Made by a program: the position numbers and the translations under genes
Part shown: positions 34,846 to 46,838 of the stretch, in pieces
Position numbering within the stretch: position 1 is the first letter of the stretch
Layout of the letters: the number at the start of each line of letters is the position of its first letter
From: Whalleya microplaca
Taxonomy: Eukaryota > Ascomycota > Sordariomycetes > Xylariales > Xylariaceae
Direction of reading: 5' to 3'
Assembly (NCBI GenBank): GCA_022497155.1
Contig: MU385721.1
Span: 558,001-622,000 of the forward strand
Length of the DNA: 64,000 nucleotides
Notes under the pieces: model-generated
Seen by the model: only the letters and a program-made list of their open reading frames with translations
Told to the model about the DNA's origin: nothing
Databases searched by the model: none

Positions 34846-35600
34846 TATGACGACCTGTTCTTGACCCTCGGCGCTTGGGAGCCTCAGGGCGACTTGAAAC
34901 TGGATATCAGTATTCACTCGCCTAGCGACTCACAGCATTGGTTCCAGTATCTAACCTTTGAGAGCAAACAGTGGCGGACTTTGCCGGAAGTTCCGGCCAT
35001 AACGAGTGTGCTCCTACGTCTGCAAGAGCCGCCGGCGATAGAGACCATCTACGCTTACACGAGTGCTTTCCCGTCTTCCTAGACTCGAGGAATTCCATTA
35101 CGAGCCTTGGGGGGCTTGACCCATAGGTGATCAGAGAGTGACAGATCAAGAGAAATTTGGAATGAACGAGTAAGCTCGGCAGCAATTTTCAGATATCAGT
35201 TGGCGGGCAGTCGTTGTACAGTCCTAACCTGGACGGGTCGGTTGGTTGGTATATTTAACGCCGGGGGAGGAGCGTAAGCTCCTCAGGCCTCTTTAGGGGC
35301 ATACGGTGTGTGAGGCTATGCGTTTCTACATACATTCCACACCCGAAGGCACAGGTGAAAGTCAACCCGTTCCTGTTGGCAGTTCTAGCCTGGAAAGCCA
35401 CCTAAGAATTTACTTTGCAGCCTCGTGTTATCGAAGCCTGGAAAGCCGTGGTATACACCCACGATGGTAGTAATTACTTCGTAGTCCATGAATTCCTAGA
35501 TGAGACGAATAGCATTAATTCTCACGCTGATGCGTTTAACTATTTAAAACACTCGAAGGTCCTTCGTCCGTTTCGGTGTAGCAGATTCGAGCAGCACACA
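34846..35600 (+). pseudogene. F-box/DUF6546-type gene relic, truncated and frame-broken
   Basis: Three ordered pieces resemble one fungal F-box-associated (DUF6546-type) family. Piece 1 (34846-35080) reads YDDLFLTLGAWEPQGDL, then KLDISIHSPSDSQHWFQYLT. Piece 2, in another frame (about 35020-35110), reads RPSTLTRVLSRLPRLEEFHY followed by EPW, with an in-frame TAG just before it where the family has Trp and a TGA two codons after EPW. Piece 3 (about 35180-35590) has FRYQLAGSRCTVLTWTGRL, a ~165-nt interruption, then TLQPRVIEAWKAVVYTHDGS and NSHADAFNYLKHSKVLRP. The N-terminal F-box and about 200 residues of the middle are missing. TGG-to-TAG/TGA changes fit repeat-induced point mutation or simple decay. 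Family assignment is from remembered conservation, not a search. Confidence 0.55.
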
Positions 35601-37316
35601 AGATGCAATTCGAGTGAGTGCCCCAGGGGCTTGACCTCGCTAGACCCCAACCTACTGCTATGTATCTAAAACCCTCGTTCTCTGGGAAGTACTCGTCAAA
35701 GGCTTTCAGGTACTACAAGAGGATTCAAAAGCAATGCTGGTTAGGTCTCGCTAAAGACGAGTATATAGCGCACGAGGGCATCGTTTTGCTGCGTGGAGAA
35801 ATGGGCTTCAACATAGACTAGCCAGAGCTATGGTATCTCAGGAATCTATTAAGGGGGCTCTAACCACTACTAAGTAGGGAAGTCACTTTCACTTTGCACG
35901 CTAAGTGGGCTGTAAACCCCGGAAAGATGAAAACAAAAAGCATCCCGATTCGACATAAGATGGTAAAGCCTATCTTTCCGGTTCGGAGGAAGACCCGGTG
36001 CGTGTGCTTTGGAACCGTTCGGGAGGAGCGGATCGCGAGGACCAATGGCCGTGATGGGGCCACATAAGCCGAGTCAACTTACACAGTAGACACGTGCCTT
36101 GGCTTGAGATTATTGGTGGCGTGCATTGAACTACATATACCTATATGTAGGACTCCTTAACCCAACATGACACAGCCTACTAGAACATACATAATATGTA
36201 GCTACCTTTATAATGTATAAAATTCCAGATCACCCCCCAACCAGCGCTGCCTCGCATATTAATTGTCCTGAGGCCTCGAACCGGCACATTCCGTGTGTGA
36301 TAGATGTCGATCTTGTGATCTACAACTTTGGGACAAATGTTCGTCTGATAGGCAGTTGGTACCGCGTTCGTCATGTTGGCAAGGGAGACCTGAGTCCTGC
36401 AACACGAAGGTCGCACGCCAATGACTGACTAAGAACTCGTATCCCTGCCATGTGTCATCTCTTTTCACTTAATGCACAAATTAATAGGTAAATCGGTATT
36501 GCATCTTAGATAGATAGAGCCCGTATCAACTGGGGAGGGCGAAAGCTTGTCGGGGTTGCAACCTAGATCGTCCCGATGATGTCCCAAGTTGCCCGGGTTG
36601 GTGATACGCACACCAGGATCTACTGTGTAATGCTCCGTGTCCGTGTTCCACCTTGCTGCTATGTAATAGAGTTCGTCATGATTAGGGCCAGGAACAGAGG
36701 GCTCTTCGAGTTTGCCTCAGGTAATCTGTACCTCCTACTGCTTCAATCCCCCACCAACATTTATACATACAATGTAGATTTGGCTCGGTAGTCGGGAAGA
36801 TTTGAGATAGCCTTTACCAGCCCTATTGTCCTACGTGTGTACGGAATCATACTAGGCCTCTAGGTTACGAAGCACCAAGTGTTCTGCTGCGAAGAAGGAC
36901 ATGATGATAGGACAAGTAATAAAAAGGCTTTGATAAGATGGACATTATTACTATAGTTCGAGGCCATGTGCAAATTACAAACCAATACCCTCTCTTTCTA
37001 GCGTGGCTTTACTAAAATAGATGCAGTGCTCATGGCAGCTGTACGACGTACATATCAACTCGGCAGTCGAGTGGATGATGTGCAAGAACAACAATAACAA
37101 TGGCAATAACAGGTCTGCAACTCGTCCTTGGCGGTAGACGACTTCAGCAAGAGACAAGCAGCAAGCTTGTCTGGGGAAGCCGATGTGGGAAAATCCGAAC
37201 TGGTGGTTTGGTTGTCTGCTTTGTTATTCACTCCCACTGCTACGTGTTGCTTTCTAGACCCGTAAACTCACGATAGCTTAAAGTCAGAGGCCAGGGATAG
37301 ATCAATACATACACAG
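35601..37316. other. Intergenic after the relic
   Basis: Short open frames only (for example 35618-35821, ending LLRGEMGFNID), none recognised. Some could be further debris of the decayed gene. The stretch ends at the TA that borders the MITE. Confidence 0.45.
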
Positions 37317-37318
37317 TA

Positions 37319-37647
37319 CTTGCTATGGCTAATTCGCCTCGACACGCCCCTAGGGCGTTGCGCTTTAACTAGTAAAAGACCCTAGTAATATAAAAATTCC
37401 GATGTATATCAGTGGAGTATAGAAGTGACTTGGCTTTCAGTATAATTTATAATATAAGTTGAAGTACTTTTGCTACGCACTGTCATATATTTAAAACAAG
37501 AATATAAACGCTTAACGAATCTACATTTATCTGCTAATATTTAAGGTGGTAGCAGATGTATATCGGAGATTTTTATATTACATGGGCTTTTTACTAATTA
37601 AAGCGCAACGCCCTAGGGGCGTGTCGAGGCGAATTAGCCATAGCAAG
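37319..37647. mobile_element. Non-autonomous TIR element (MITE) with TA flanks
   Basis: A 329-bp element. Its ends are inverted copies beginning CTTGCTATGGCTAATTCGCC. The first 50 bp of each end are identical in inverted orientation, and similarity continues with a few mismatches to about 90 bp (left ~37319-37409, right ~37555-37647). Both sides are flanked by TA (37317-37318 and 37648-37649), the target duplication expected of Tc1/mariner-type elements. The interior is AT-rich and has no transposase frame. The first mismatch between arms is C/T, a transition. It has the size and structure of a MITE; the mobilising transposase is not in this window. Confidence 0.85.
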
Positions 37648-37649
37648 TA

Positions 37650-38928
37650 GATGGAGTGAGGTGAAGTTGGCTGAAAAGGAAAAAAAAAACTACGGAATTC
37701 AATATGCCAAGTCAGATGTATAATACGTATTCTGTAGCGACTAGGCACAATGCAAGTCACATGTAAGTAATTACAAGACCGAGAAACGCGAAGTCTCAAA
37801 ATGGAAGTCTGATCCTTGGGGGAGCGCTGGGGGGCCTGTGTACTTTGACACTGGCATTGACACGTACGGAGACACTCGAGCACGATCCTGCCCTGAGCTT
37901 CAAATATTGGAAATAACGGCTAGGTACGTGTTTATCGTGGCTGATGAAGTTGCAATCTCCTTAACCAAGATTCACGACGACCGCGTATTCCCAGATGGTC
38001 TTCATGTGAACCGTGGCTATGTTTATTTGGTCCGGTGTTGGCCTGGCGGTTTTGCCATTTGGTCCTTGGAACACACACACATTCGCTCACACACACACTC
38101 CTCGAACAGGTTGGACGATCAGTGCCTATCCCTGTGATCCCTGTAGACATTGTTAATTATTTGCATTCTTGCTCATTGCCGTTCATGCTCTTGCCCGGAC
38201 TCCAGACTCCATTCGAATATACTGCAAAGACTTTGGCGGAATTTATGGTTAGGTCTGGGCATAACCCACCCGCGAGATGCTTTTAATAGCATCATGAAGC
38301 CATGTAAAGGGATAGGTACGGTATGTACTGCGCACAAGGTAAGACTCCCCGCTGAATAAGCAGTGGGGGTTGATCGTGTGTACAGTGCTATGATGTAGGT
38401 GTATCAATAGGTGTGTATGATAGGTATGTACATCTATTCTACCTTCTCCAACTAACAATGATACATGCATACATAAGCGTCAGGGCTTACACAAGCCCAT
38501 GTGTGCTTGCTCATTCATACTTCCTTGAAAACAACACTCAACTCGTTATCAAGCATTGAAGACAGAACTTGGATATCGGTTAATAAAAGCATACTGGAGA
38601 TAAGACCTAAGCACATAAAGATTGCATATGTGCAGATAAAAAAAACAATATGTAAGCCTCATGACTACATGGACAATACCTAATGATGACGCGAGAAGAG
38701 ACGGGACCGGCACAGACTGGAACAATTCTGGGTAGGTACCTAAAAATCTACACATCTTGCGGATTATGCCACGATTGGACGTACTAATAGTATGATACGT
38801 ATGTACATGTATGTACAGTTGTTATTCCAGCATGGGCGAGCCACTACCACACCACCCAGAACCACTAGGAATTTCACATTACGGCGCATTGCTGCTGCAG
38901 TGGGCAAGCGGCACGCTACCTTAGTATG
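37650..38928. other. Intergenic
   Basis: No supported gene. A (CA)n-like patch lies near 38070-38100. The region leads into the cluster of tandem repeats. Confidence 0.5.
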
Positions 38929-38967
38929 TACATACATACATACATACATACATACATACATACATAC
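38929..38967. repeat. (TACA)n microsatellite
   Basis: About nine and a half uninterrupted copies of the tetranucleotide TACA. Intergenic. Confidence 0.9.
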
Positions 38968-39200
38968 CTAGCACATACGTCGTAGTATATGTACCTCTAT
39001 AGTAGCACTGTAGCAGCAGCAAGACTGCAAGAGCGGCCCACCAAACCTGATCGATTCCCCATTTCTCCTCGTGTGGAAACCACCTGAATGCACCAGTGCA
39101 GCCAGTGCGCACCTCGCACCCACCCCATTCATTGCAATCAAGCCTCCAACCGCGCTAAGCCCACCACGATAGCCAGGCGTTACAGGGCACACAGGGCACT

Positions 39201-39240
39201 CTACCAGACTTCTACCAGACTTCTACCAGACTTCTACCAG
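39201..39240. repeat. 11-bp tandem repeat (CTACCAGACTT)
   Basis: About 3.6 perfect copies of an 11-bp unit. Intergenic, upstream of the KH-protein gene. Confidence 0.9.
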
Positions 39241-40018
39241 CACTTCCCAGACTTATTACCCACCAGTACGTACCTAGGTACCGCGATTAGCAGGGGGCCC
39301 TTCAGGGCTTCTCCCAGCTCCCTATTTGCTGGCGGGTGGCCTGAGCTACTGCCTAGGTATGTACGTTCAGTGCTCGAGTGCGCGGGGCAGCTGCTGACTG
39401 CAGCCCCTAACTACCTACTACCACCTATGTAGGTATAGTACTATGTACCTAGGTATGTAGCTGCCTAGGTACTACATGTATGTATGCATGTATGCACGCA
39501 GTACATGGTATAGTACATACTTAGGTATAGTATGTACAGTCGAATTGATGATTGATTGACTTCCAATGATTCTTCGGCTGGCTGGCTAATCCGTTAATCC
39601 ACCACATCTCACATCCCATCCCATCCCATCCCATCCCATCCCATCCTTTTGCAGTACTGCCTGTCCAGTTCCAAAACCATCCTTCCGTCCACCAACTCGA
39701 TCATTCCACTTCTCCTCACCATTTTTCTCTCACAACCTCTTCATTCTCCCCCACCAGCAGTTGTAGAGGTTGCTATCTTCTCCTGTGGAAAATAAGGAAT
39801 TAAGGTAGAGTGAGAAAACACCACACCACATCTTCGGTTTTCTCCCTTCCCTTCCTTATTTACCTTCTTTCATATTCTCTTCTTATCTCTCTTCCCTTCT
39901 CCCTTCTTTTTCCTTCCACCCCCCCCTCGAGATACCCCCCGTCTTCTCCTCCTCACCCACCACCAGCCACCTTCTGCCACCCCGTCCTCCTCCGTCCACG
40001 TCCACGTCCACGTCCACC
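39241..40018 (+). promoter_or_regulatory. Pyrimidine-rich promoter/5' leader of the KH-protein gene
   Basis: From about 39600 to the ATG at 40019 the plus strand is strongly C/T-rich, as in promoters of highly expressed filamentous-fungal genes, where CT tracts precede the transcription start. It includes (CCATC)x7 at 39612-39646. Just upstream are ACCTAGGT palindromes at 39272-39279 and 39447-39454 and GCCTAGGT at 39351 and 39463. The exact transcription start cannot be read. Confidence 0.55.
39612..39646. repeat. (CATCC)n pentanucleotide repeat
   Basis: Seven perfect tandem copies, within the pyrimidine-rich upstream region of the KH-protein gene. Confidence 0.9.
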
Positions 40019-43000
40019 ATGCAAAAGCTCGCCAATATGCGACACTGGCCCGAGAGGATGAGCCCCAGCTTCGGCATGTCGTCGAGACCAAACATGAACA
40101 TGACCGCAATAAATCCCCATCAGAAGACCGGAGCTCCGGGAGCTTCCTTAAGTCCCTCGCCCGCCGCCGATTCCACCATCCACTTCGCCTTCAACGTTCC
40201 ATTCGCCTCTGACCTCGCCGGTCCCAACACAGAGGAGGTACTGCACGCAACCGGCGATGGTGTCGTTCGATGGACACATCCCGGAGACGCCCCGGATGAC
40301 GTACCCGTCTACGAGTTGCCTGTGCACGCCCACAACCTCGCCAATCTGCGAAACCTGTGCAAAGAGCTCACCAAGGGCCCTTTGCCAATTGAGGCTCACG
40401 TCATCACCACCGGCCCTCAGAATTTTAAGGGACAGGTCACCACCGTCTGCCTCTCGGGTTCACCTGAATTGGTCCACAAGAGCCGCGAGACCATCTTGAG
40501 TGACACACCTCTGGCCCTGGTATGCATCTCCCGCCTCTGCAGAAAGTGATTGTAGAATATGTGTGGCTAAACTAGAACTTGTAGAGGTGCACCACCGTGG
40601 ACGTAGATTACGGCTTAATTGTTGATGCTCAGGCTGGCACACTGCAGAAGCATGTTACGGATGCCCTCGACGCATTTGCATCGTTCTGCGGAGTCGACAT
40701 CTTTATTCTAGGCCCGAAGCTTACCCCCACCGTCGATGTCCTTAACGGCGACGTCGAGGTCATCCGAGACCAGAGATGGCGAGTCGCAATCTACGGAGAC
40801 ATCGAGTCTACAGACCACGCTAAGACACAGGTTCTTATCTTCATTGACAAATTGGTACAGTCTAACCTCAAGTTTGTGACCGTCTGGTAAGTTCAGGGGC
40901 TAACGCTGGCTTCAGCTCGGACGTCAGCTGGACATGATGCGTATCGAGAGCACGTTGCATCCCATTGTATGTGGTCGTTCGCGAAAGAACATAAAGATGA
41001 TCGAGTCGGTGACGAACACGGCTATTTATTTCCCGCCGTTCGCGCAAATGTATCGATATTGCCCACCGCAGGCCAACCGCCGGAACCCCGAGGAGATATT
41101 CATTACTGGCGAGAACCCTCAGGGCATCGAGTTGGCGAAACGCAAGATCCACGAGTTGGTAAACAGAACCAAGCTCTTTATGAAGGACGCCGTGGTTTCA
41201 CCTCCCAAGATTGATAGCATCTTGCTTGGCCGGATGGACAAGGTTCGGAAGATTATGGAGAATAATGGGACTTATATCATGTTCCCTCCGCTCGCTTCTC
41301 AACGCAACATGATCAGAGTCCAAGGTGTCGAGGGACTTCAGATTGAACGTACCATGAAGGAGATCATGTCCCTTGTAGGTAGCCAGCTGCTGTTGTAAGT
41401 TGGTATGTACTAACAGATGCTCCAGGCTGGCCAGTTCTATTATGCGTCCTGGTGGATCCAGCACTTCCATGCAGCTCAGCTCCCTGGTCCTCAGGATATT
41501 AGCACCATGCTCGGAGATATCTGCGCCAATGCTGATGCGGATATTACCTTCGACAAGATGACCTTCACTGTCACCGGCTCTGACGATGCGGTCAAAGAGG
41601 CGTTGAAGGTGCTCTCGCAACTCAAATTCGTGAACCAGACTCAGCACCAGGTTCGCGTCAAGATTGAGCTTGCAAATGAACACAAGGAGTTCGTTTCGGG
41701 CAAAAAGAACGGCAAGATCAACAAAATCATGACGCAGAGTATGTTGATTCGATCTATATTTGTGTCATCTCGCTAATATACAGTAGGCAATGTTCAGATC
41801 ATATTTGACAGTTTCAGAGAGTACAACTTCGATATCGATGTACTCGCTCCGAACTATGACTCGATGAAGCAAGGTCTCACGCTGGTTGAGCAGGAGATGC
41901 CTGCCTCTATCTCCTTCCATGTGCCTGACCAGTACCATAAACGGATTATTGGCATTGGTGGTCAGCACATCCAGCGTATTATGAAGAAGCATTCCGTCTT
42001 CGTCAAGTTTTCGAACGCCATGGATCGAGGTACGTATTCCTGTCGTTGACAACCCCTACTTCTCTCCCTTTCTAATTCGCTCATTGGGTCATTAGGAGGT
42101 ATGGGTCGTGAAGATGATGATGTTAAAGTGGACAATGTCATCTGTCGTACTCCGGCCCGCAACGCCCAGAATCTCGAGTTAGTCAAGACGGAGATTCTAG
42201 ACATGGTGGACAGAGCTGTAAGTCTCCCCCACGCTGTACTGGGAGAATGAACTTAGATTCTAACCTGTCTCTCTATAGCACTCAGAATTTACTTCTCAAA
42301 TCGTTCACGTTGACCGCCTGTACCATCGGCAGCTCGTTGGTCGCCTGCCGGAGATCGAGGACCTTGAGAAGAAGTGGAATTGCAAGATTGTATTCCCCAG
42401 CACTGAGACGGCTAGCGATGAAGTGACCGTCACCGGTCCGGAGTGGCAGGTGCCGTTGTGTGCAGACGAATTTTTGGTAAGCCTTGCACTGCCTAGCAGA
42501 TGCTCGTTGTCATGGCACTAATCTTGGTATCTAGGGCATGGTTCCTGAAACTCACGAGCTGGTTTTAACTCGAACTCCTTCTGTGGTCAAGTTCCTCGAA
42601 TCACCGGAATTCGTCAACGAGCTTGTTTCTAAGCTGAAGACGCAGCACGAGGTGACTCTTGAAGTGCATGAAAACCCCGAGGAGAAGACAGATGAGGGAG
42701 AACGCACCATGACTCTGCTTTGGAAGCTTACTCGCAACAACGCTGGCGGTCTTCGGGATGCTATTGACTTCCTCATGCAGAAATTTGCTGCAGCTAGTGT
42801 TGATGCTACTGTTGTAAAGGGCGCCATTCCCCGACCCAAGTCGGACTCGTTTGAGGATACGCTCCAGTACTTTGATTCCAAGCTGCTCCAGCATGCTCCA
42901 GCCCCTGTGGGCACGGACTCGCCCACGAAGCCTGCCTTTGGGGAGGACATGTCGCAGCAGCGAAGCACTACAATCTTTGACAAGCTTCGCAAGCCGTCCC

Positions 43001-43359
43001 AACTGCTCTCTTCTCTTGACCGTAGAAAGAACAGCTCCCACTCGATGAACACGTTCTTCAAGGGTTCGAGCAACGTGTCTAAGTCGTCTCTCATTTCGAT
43101 CGAGTCGACGCGCAGCTTCAATGCTGACCGCAACCCCTGGAACGATAGCGGCGTCAATCTTCCAGATGATGACAGCAGCCCCTGGTCTAGCCGCCACTTT
43201 GGCAACGGCTACGACAATAAACTGACGCCCAACAATATTCCACACGGCGGCGACATCACGCCTCGCCATGGCACCCGTGCGTCTGGTGACAGTGGTCGGC
43301 CGTCGACTTCTCATTCCACAAATTCAGGATACCCCGGTCCGATAGGACCATTCCGTTAG
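40019..43359 (+). CDS. Multi-KH-domain RNA-binding protein
   Basis: Eight exons: 40019-40519, 40585-40854, 40916-41374, 41417-41738, 41787-42029, 42096-42217, 42279-42476, 42535-43359; about 979 aa. Several KH-like modules are visible. The clearest is near residue 610, FHVPDQYHKRIIGIGGQHIQ, with a GXXG loop (IGGQ), followed by RIMKKHSVFVKFSN. Others are degenerate, such as LHPIVCGRSRKNIKMIESVT, DSILLGRMDKVRKIMENNGT and FVSGKKNGKINKIMTQ (GKKNGK loop). The C-terminal ~200 residues are Ser/Asn/Pro-rich and disordered. It is probably a cytoplasmic mRNA-binding regulator, similar in layout to fungal Khd4-type or Bicaudal-C-like proteins; that precise orthology is not certain. The acceptor of exon 4 could be 9 nt downstream and that of exon 5 three nt upstream, both in frame. 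Confidence 0.88.
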
Positions 43360-45250
43360 ATTCCGTCTTTTAGATGCTCTACGTGCAATACCCCCGGCTG
43401 GATATACCCTGGCGTACAAATACCCGATCCTATGATCATGCATCGGTCGGCCTTGCTTTTTTATTTCCGCTCTGATTTTATAGTTGTGTTTTTCGCGTTT
43501 TCCATTTTTTCCCCTCTCCTTGTTCCAGGTTTCTTCGTCTTTGTTTTTGTTTGCGAAGGGCAGCCGGGCGAAGGCTGCAGACGATTCCAATTAACGCTAT
43601 ATCTACGAGTACATCCGGACATGATACCACGAGTTAGCTGCCCGAGGCAGCGTATGGCGTTGCAGATAGGAACGGGAGGGCAGCGTCAGAAGATACCACA
43701 GAAAAGCAGTCAGAAAAGTTGATACACAGTTGGGGCGAAAAAAATACCACAGAAGCGAATGTGTGCGTTTTACTCGGGGTCAAGTGGCGTTGGTTTTACA
43801 GGATTCTCCATCTTGGTGGCATCCACCAGATATCCTACCACATTCATCATCATCACCCAGCAAACAAACTATACCAAAATGCGGTATGCATCGTCGCAGT
43901 TTTTGTCGCGGGGACGGTGTTCAGTTTGGAAGGGAGCGTTGGCGCGGCAGACTGGACATAGGGCGGGAAGGGAGGACCGGCGGATACCACGATGGACGAT
44001 GGGATGGTGTAGCTAGCAGGCTACAAAGTGTACGATACCACAAAGACGATAAGCAATGATGATACCCTCGGTTCAGAAACTCTTCGCGCTCCCCCTTTTT
44101 GATGTTGCGACGCTCGTTGTGTGTTGTGTGTATTGAATGGGGGCTACGCGAGTACAATGCCGGTTACAAGAAGATGGGCCGGGCCGGAGACGGATGATAA
44201 TGAACTGTGTTTTTTTACGAGCAAGGTGAGTCCTGCAAGAAATGCTTCATGAAGAAGGCAAACAAGGTGAGATTGAGTAGACGTGTGACCAGATGACAAT
44301 CTCTGCCATACTGGGCGAAGAATAAAGTTGGTTTGGAATGGTCACGCGTGCAGAAAAAAAAAATGATAACGGACCCCCAATTCTGACGATCCATTTCAAT
44401 CCCGTCCCACAGCTACAGCAGGTATATTATAACAAGAGATGATAGTTGAGGAAGAAACACTGCAGATAAGCTACCAAGGTAGGGGGTTTTAGAACATTGA
44501 AGTGTTTATAATCCTCGGTACGCATACTCCTTCTTCTTGTCTACCCCACTTGCCCAGCTCGGTCAATACTTAAGTAGGCAGCATTTTTTCGTTTTTCTTT
44601 TCTAGTTTCACTGTACCTTGGACGGCAGCACTTCTGCAGATCCATGTCCAAGATTCACGTACGTACGAAGTAGGTAGGTATGTATTCGGTTACACCGTTT
44701 TATCTAAGCAGGAGGATTCAATCCCGTACCTAGCCTTAGGCTACCTAAGGTTTACAAGTTCTTAGCTCATCTTCTTATCCTTAGGCATTCATCAGTCTTC
44801 ATTGACTTACTCACCTCACCTCACCTCATATACATGTAACCTACATACATGCATCGTCAACACACGGGATCCAAGTGCACACACACCCCACTCTCACTAC
44901 ATTACACCATCCGATAAACAACAACACCAAGAATTGAGATAACGGCAGCATTCAAGCAGCACACCGATCATCGCCCGCAGCTCACGCTCACAGCCGCAGC
45001 TCACAGCACAGGCTCGGTAGCAGCATATACACTAGACACCGCCATCACGGATATAGTTACACACTCGCATGCGCCCTTCACCACATATCATCCACCTGCC
45101 GGGCCGCACCGTACAGTGTCATCTGCACCCCGCCCTTCGCCTACCACCCAACTACCTAGGTTACTAACTAGTTTTAATTCCACCACACATTACCACCTTC
45201 CGATCCCAGCAAGCCCAGCCAATCAGAGCATACTGAATTCCACACCCACC
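43360..45250. other. Intergenic between KH gene and AANAT-like gene
   Basis: 1.9 kb of 3' flank and promoter. No supported exon. ACCTAGGT at 45154-45161. The AANAT-like frame is open upstream to 45116 but has no ATG before 45251. Confidence 0.55.
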
Positions 45251-46838
45251 ATGTCGGCGGTCCCTCCTTTGCCCCTTTCTCCTCCTTCTCCCAAGCAGTC
45301 CATCGAGACGACACAGGAGCGGGAGCAGGAGCAGACGGCAGATCCCTCGAACGCCATCGACGACACCGAGGATCTGCCGGACGACTTCGTCGACGTGCAG
45401 AAGACCATCAGCGAGGGCCGCCGGGGCCGCCAGCAGAGCCCCGCCAGCACGCGGCGGCGCACGCGGATCGGCGTCATCGCCGAGATCCTGCCCTTCCCCT
45501 TCGCCCCCAACATCGGCCCGCTCACCGTCTCGGACGTCGCCAGCTGCGACGTGCTGGAGGCGGCCGCGTTCACGAACCCGAGGCACCGCGCTTCGAGGGA
45601 GAAGGTGGGTTTGGTTTTGTGATGTTTTTTATCTTTTTTTGTTTTTTTGTTTCCCTCCCCCTTTCTGCTTCTTTTAGTTGATATAGAACATTCGATTATC
45701 ATGTCAAGGTATCATTGGTCATTTATGTCGCTTTCGCGACTAGATACTGATGCTATCAACACTTATATGAAACTATACTACGACCATATAAAGTCCCTAA
45801 ATATCTCTTCATCCACAACTATTCCATATCAACCCCACCACTTCGTATGATAAGCTACCGACGATGAATCAAATCAACTGACGTCATGGCTAGTTTGAGT
45901 ACCGCCTATCAGCCTGCCCGGAGCTGTCGCTCGGCCTCTTCTGCACGGTCGTGCCGGCCAACGCCGGGGGCTTCGAGATCGACACGCTGGCGACGGCGCG
46001 GCGCGTGGAGACGGCCCGCGATGACGGCGCCGTCGGCGTCCTGATGGCGCATATCGTCGGCACACGATCCGACGGCGAGCGCGTCACGGACCTTGCTAGT
46101 ACGTACTTATTCAACAGTTCTTTACTTCCTAATTCAGGGTTCCTCTATCTGCCTATGCAAGGTGTCTCGGGAGTTAAAAGGAACTCCCAAGATGTCTGTT
46201 ATATGACTTAGAGCTAGCTCTCTTCCCACTATGTCCAAAAGGGGTAGGGGAAGGGGAGGGGAGGGGAGGGGAGGGTGTTTACTTGCTTGCTTGCTTGCTA
46301 ACCCGGGGTTTCACACAGTGGACTACCCGCGCGACTGGCGCACCACCAAGCGGCGCAACACGAGCGGCGACGGCCCGGGCCACCGCGAGACGGGGCGGAC
46401 CGTGTGCCTGCACACGCTGGCCGTGCACCCGAAGCTGCAGGGCTGCGGGCTCGGCAAGCTGATCATGAAGTCGTACCTCCAGCTCATCAAGAACTCCGGG
46501 ATGGCGGACCGCGTCTCGCTGATCTGTCAAGAGGTAAGTACCTAAAGCCTTCTCGCCGTGTTGGTGGTTGGGATTGGTCGAGGTTGGTGTTTGTCTGAGC
46601 TGGTTGGCTGACTGATGTGTGCTTGTGAATGTGTAGTACTTGGTCAATTACTATGTCCGCTTCGGCTTCAGACACCTGGGGCCGAGCGAGGCTGCCTTCG
46701 GCGGTGGGAATTGGCATGATATGGTGAGATGCCCCCCCCTCCCCAGCTCTCCAACCTTGGAGATTTGATATCTTTGTGTGAGGCCTACCTGCTGACCGGT
46801 TGCCTCAGACGTTCGAATTTGAGCCGCGCGCTCTCTAA
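45251..46838 (+). CDS. AANAT-type (polyamine/arylalkylamine) N-acetyltransferase, GNAT family
   Basis: Five exons (45251-45604, 45894-46098, 46319-46533, 46637-46723, 46809-46838) encode 296 aa. The N-terminal ~95 residues are Pro/Glu/Arg-rich and disordered. The GNAT fold starts at PLTVSDVASCDVLEAAAFTN. It continues with CPELSLGLFCTVV and the acetyl-CoA loop LHTLAVHPKLQGCGLGKLIM (Q/R-x-x-G-x-G/A pattern QGCGLG), and ends with QEYLVNYYVRFGFRHLGPSE plus GGNWHDMTFEFEPRAL. The His and Tyr positions and the NYY-x-R-x-GF motif match arylalkylamine/polyamine acetyltransferases such as yeast Paa1. It would acetylate amines with acetyl-CoA in the cytosol. Exons are strongly GC-rich. Intron 2 carries a G-quadruplex-like tract. 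Confidence 0.87.
46241..46276 (+). repeat. G-tract repeat (GGGGA)n inside an intron
   Basis: Seven consecutive runs of three or four G separated by one or two A/T bases, on the coding strand of intron 2 of the AANAT-like gene. It is followed by (TTGC)n near 46282-46298. The sequence fits the G-quadruplex consensus. Confidence 0.85.

Noticed and set aside
42552..43314. Long open frames antisense to the KH gene (217 and 237 codons)
   Set aside because: They lie opposite a well-supported coding exon and look like shadows of it.
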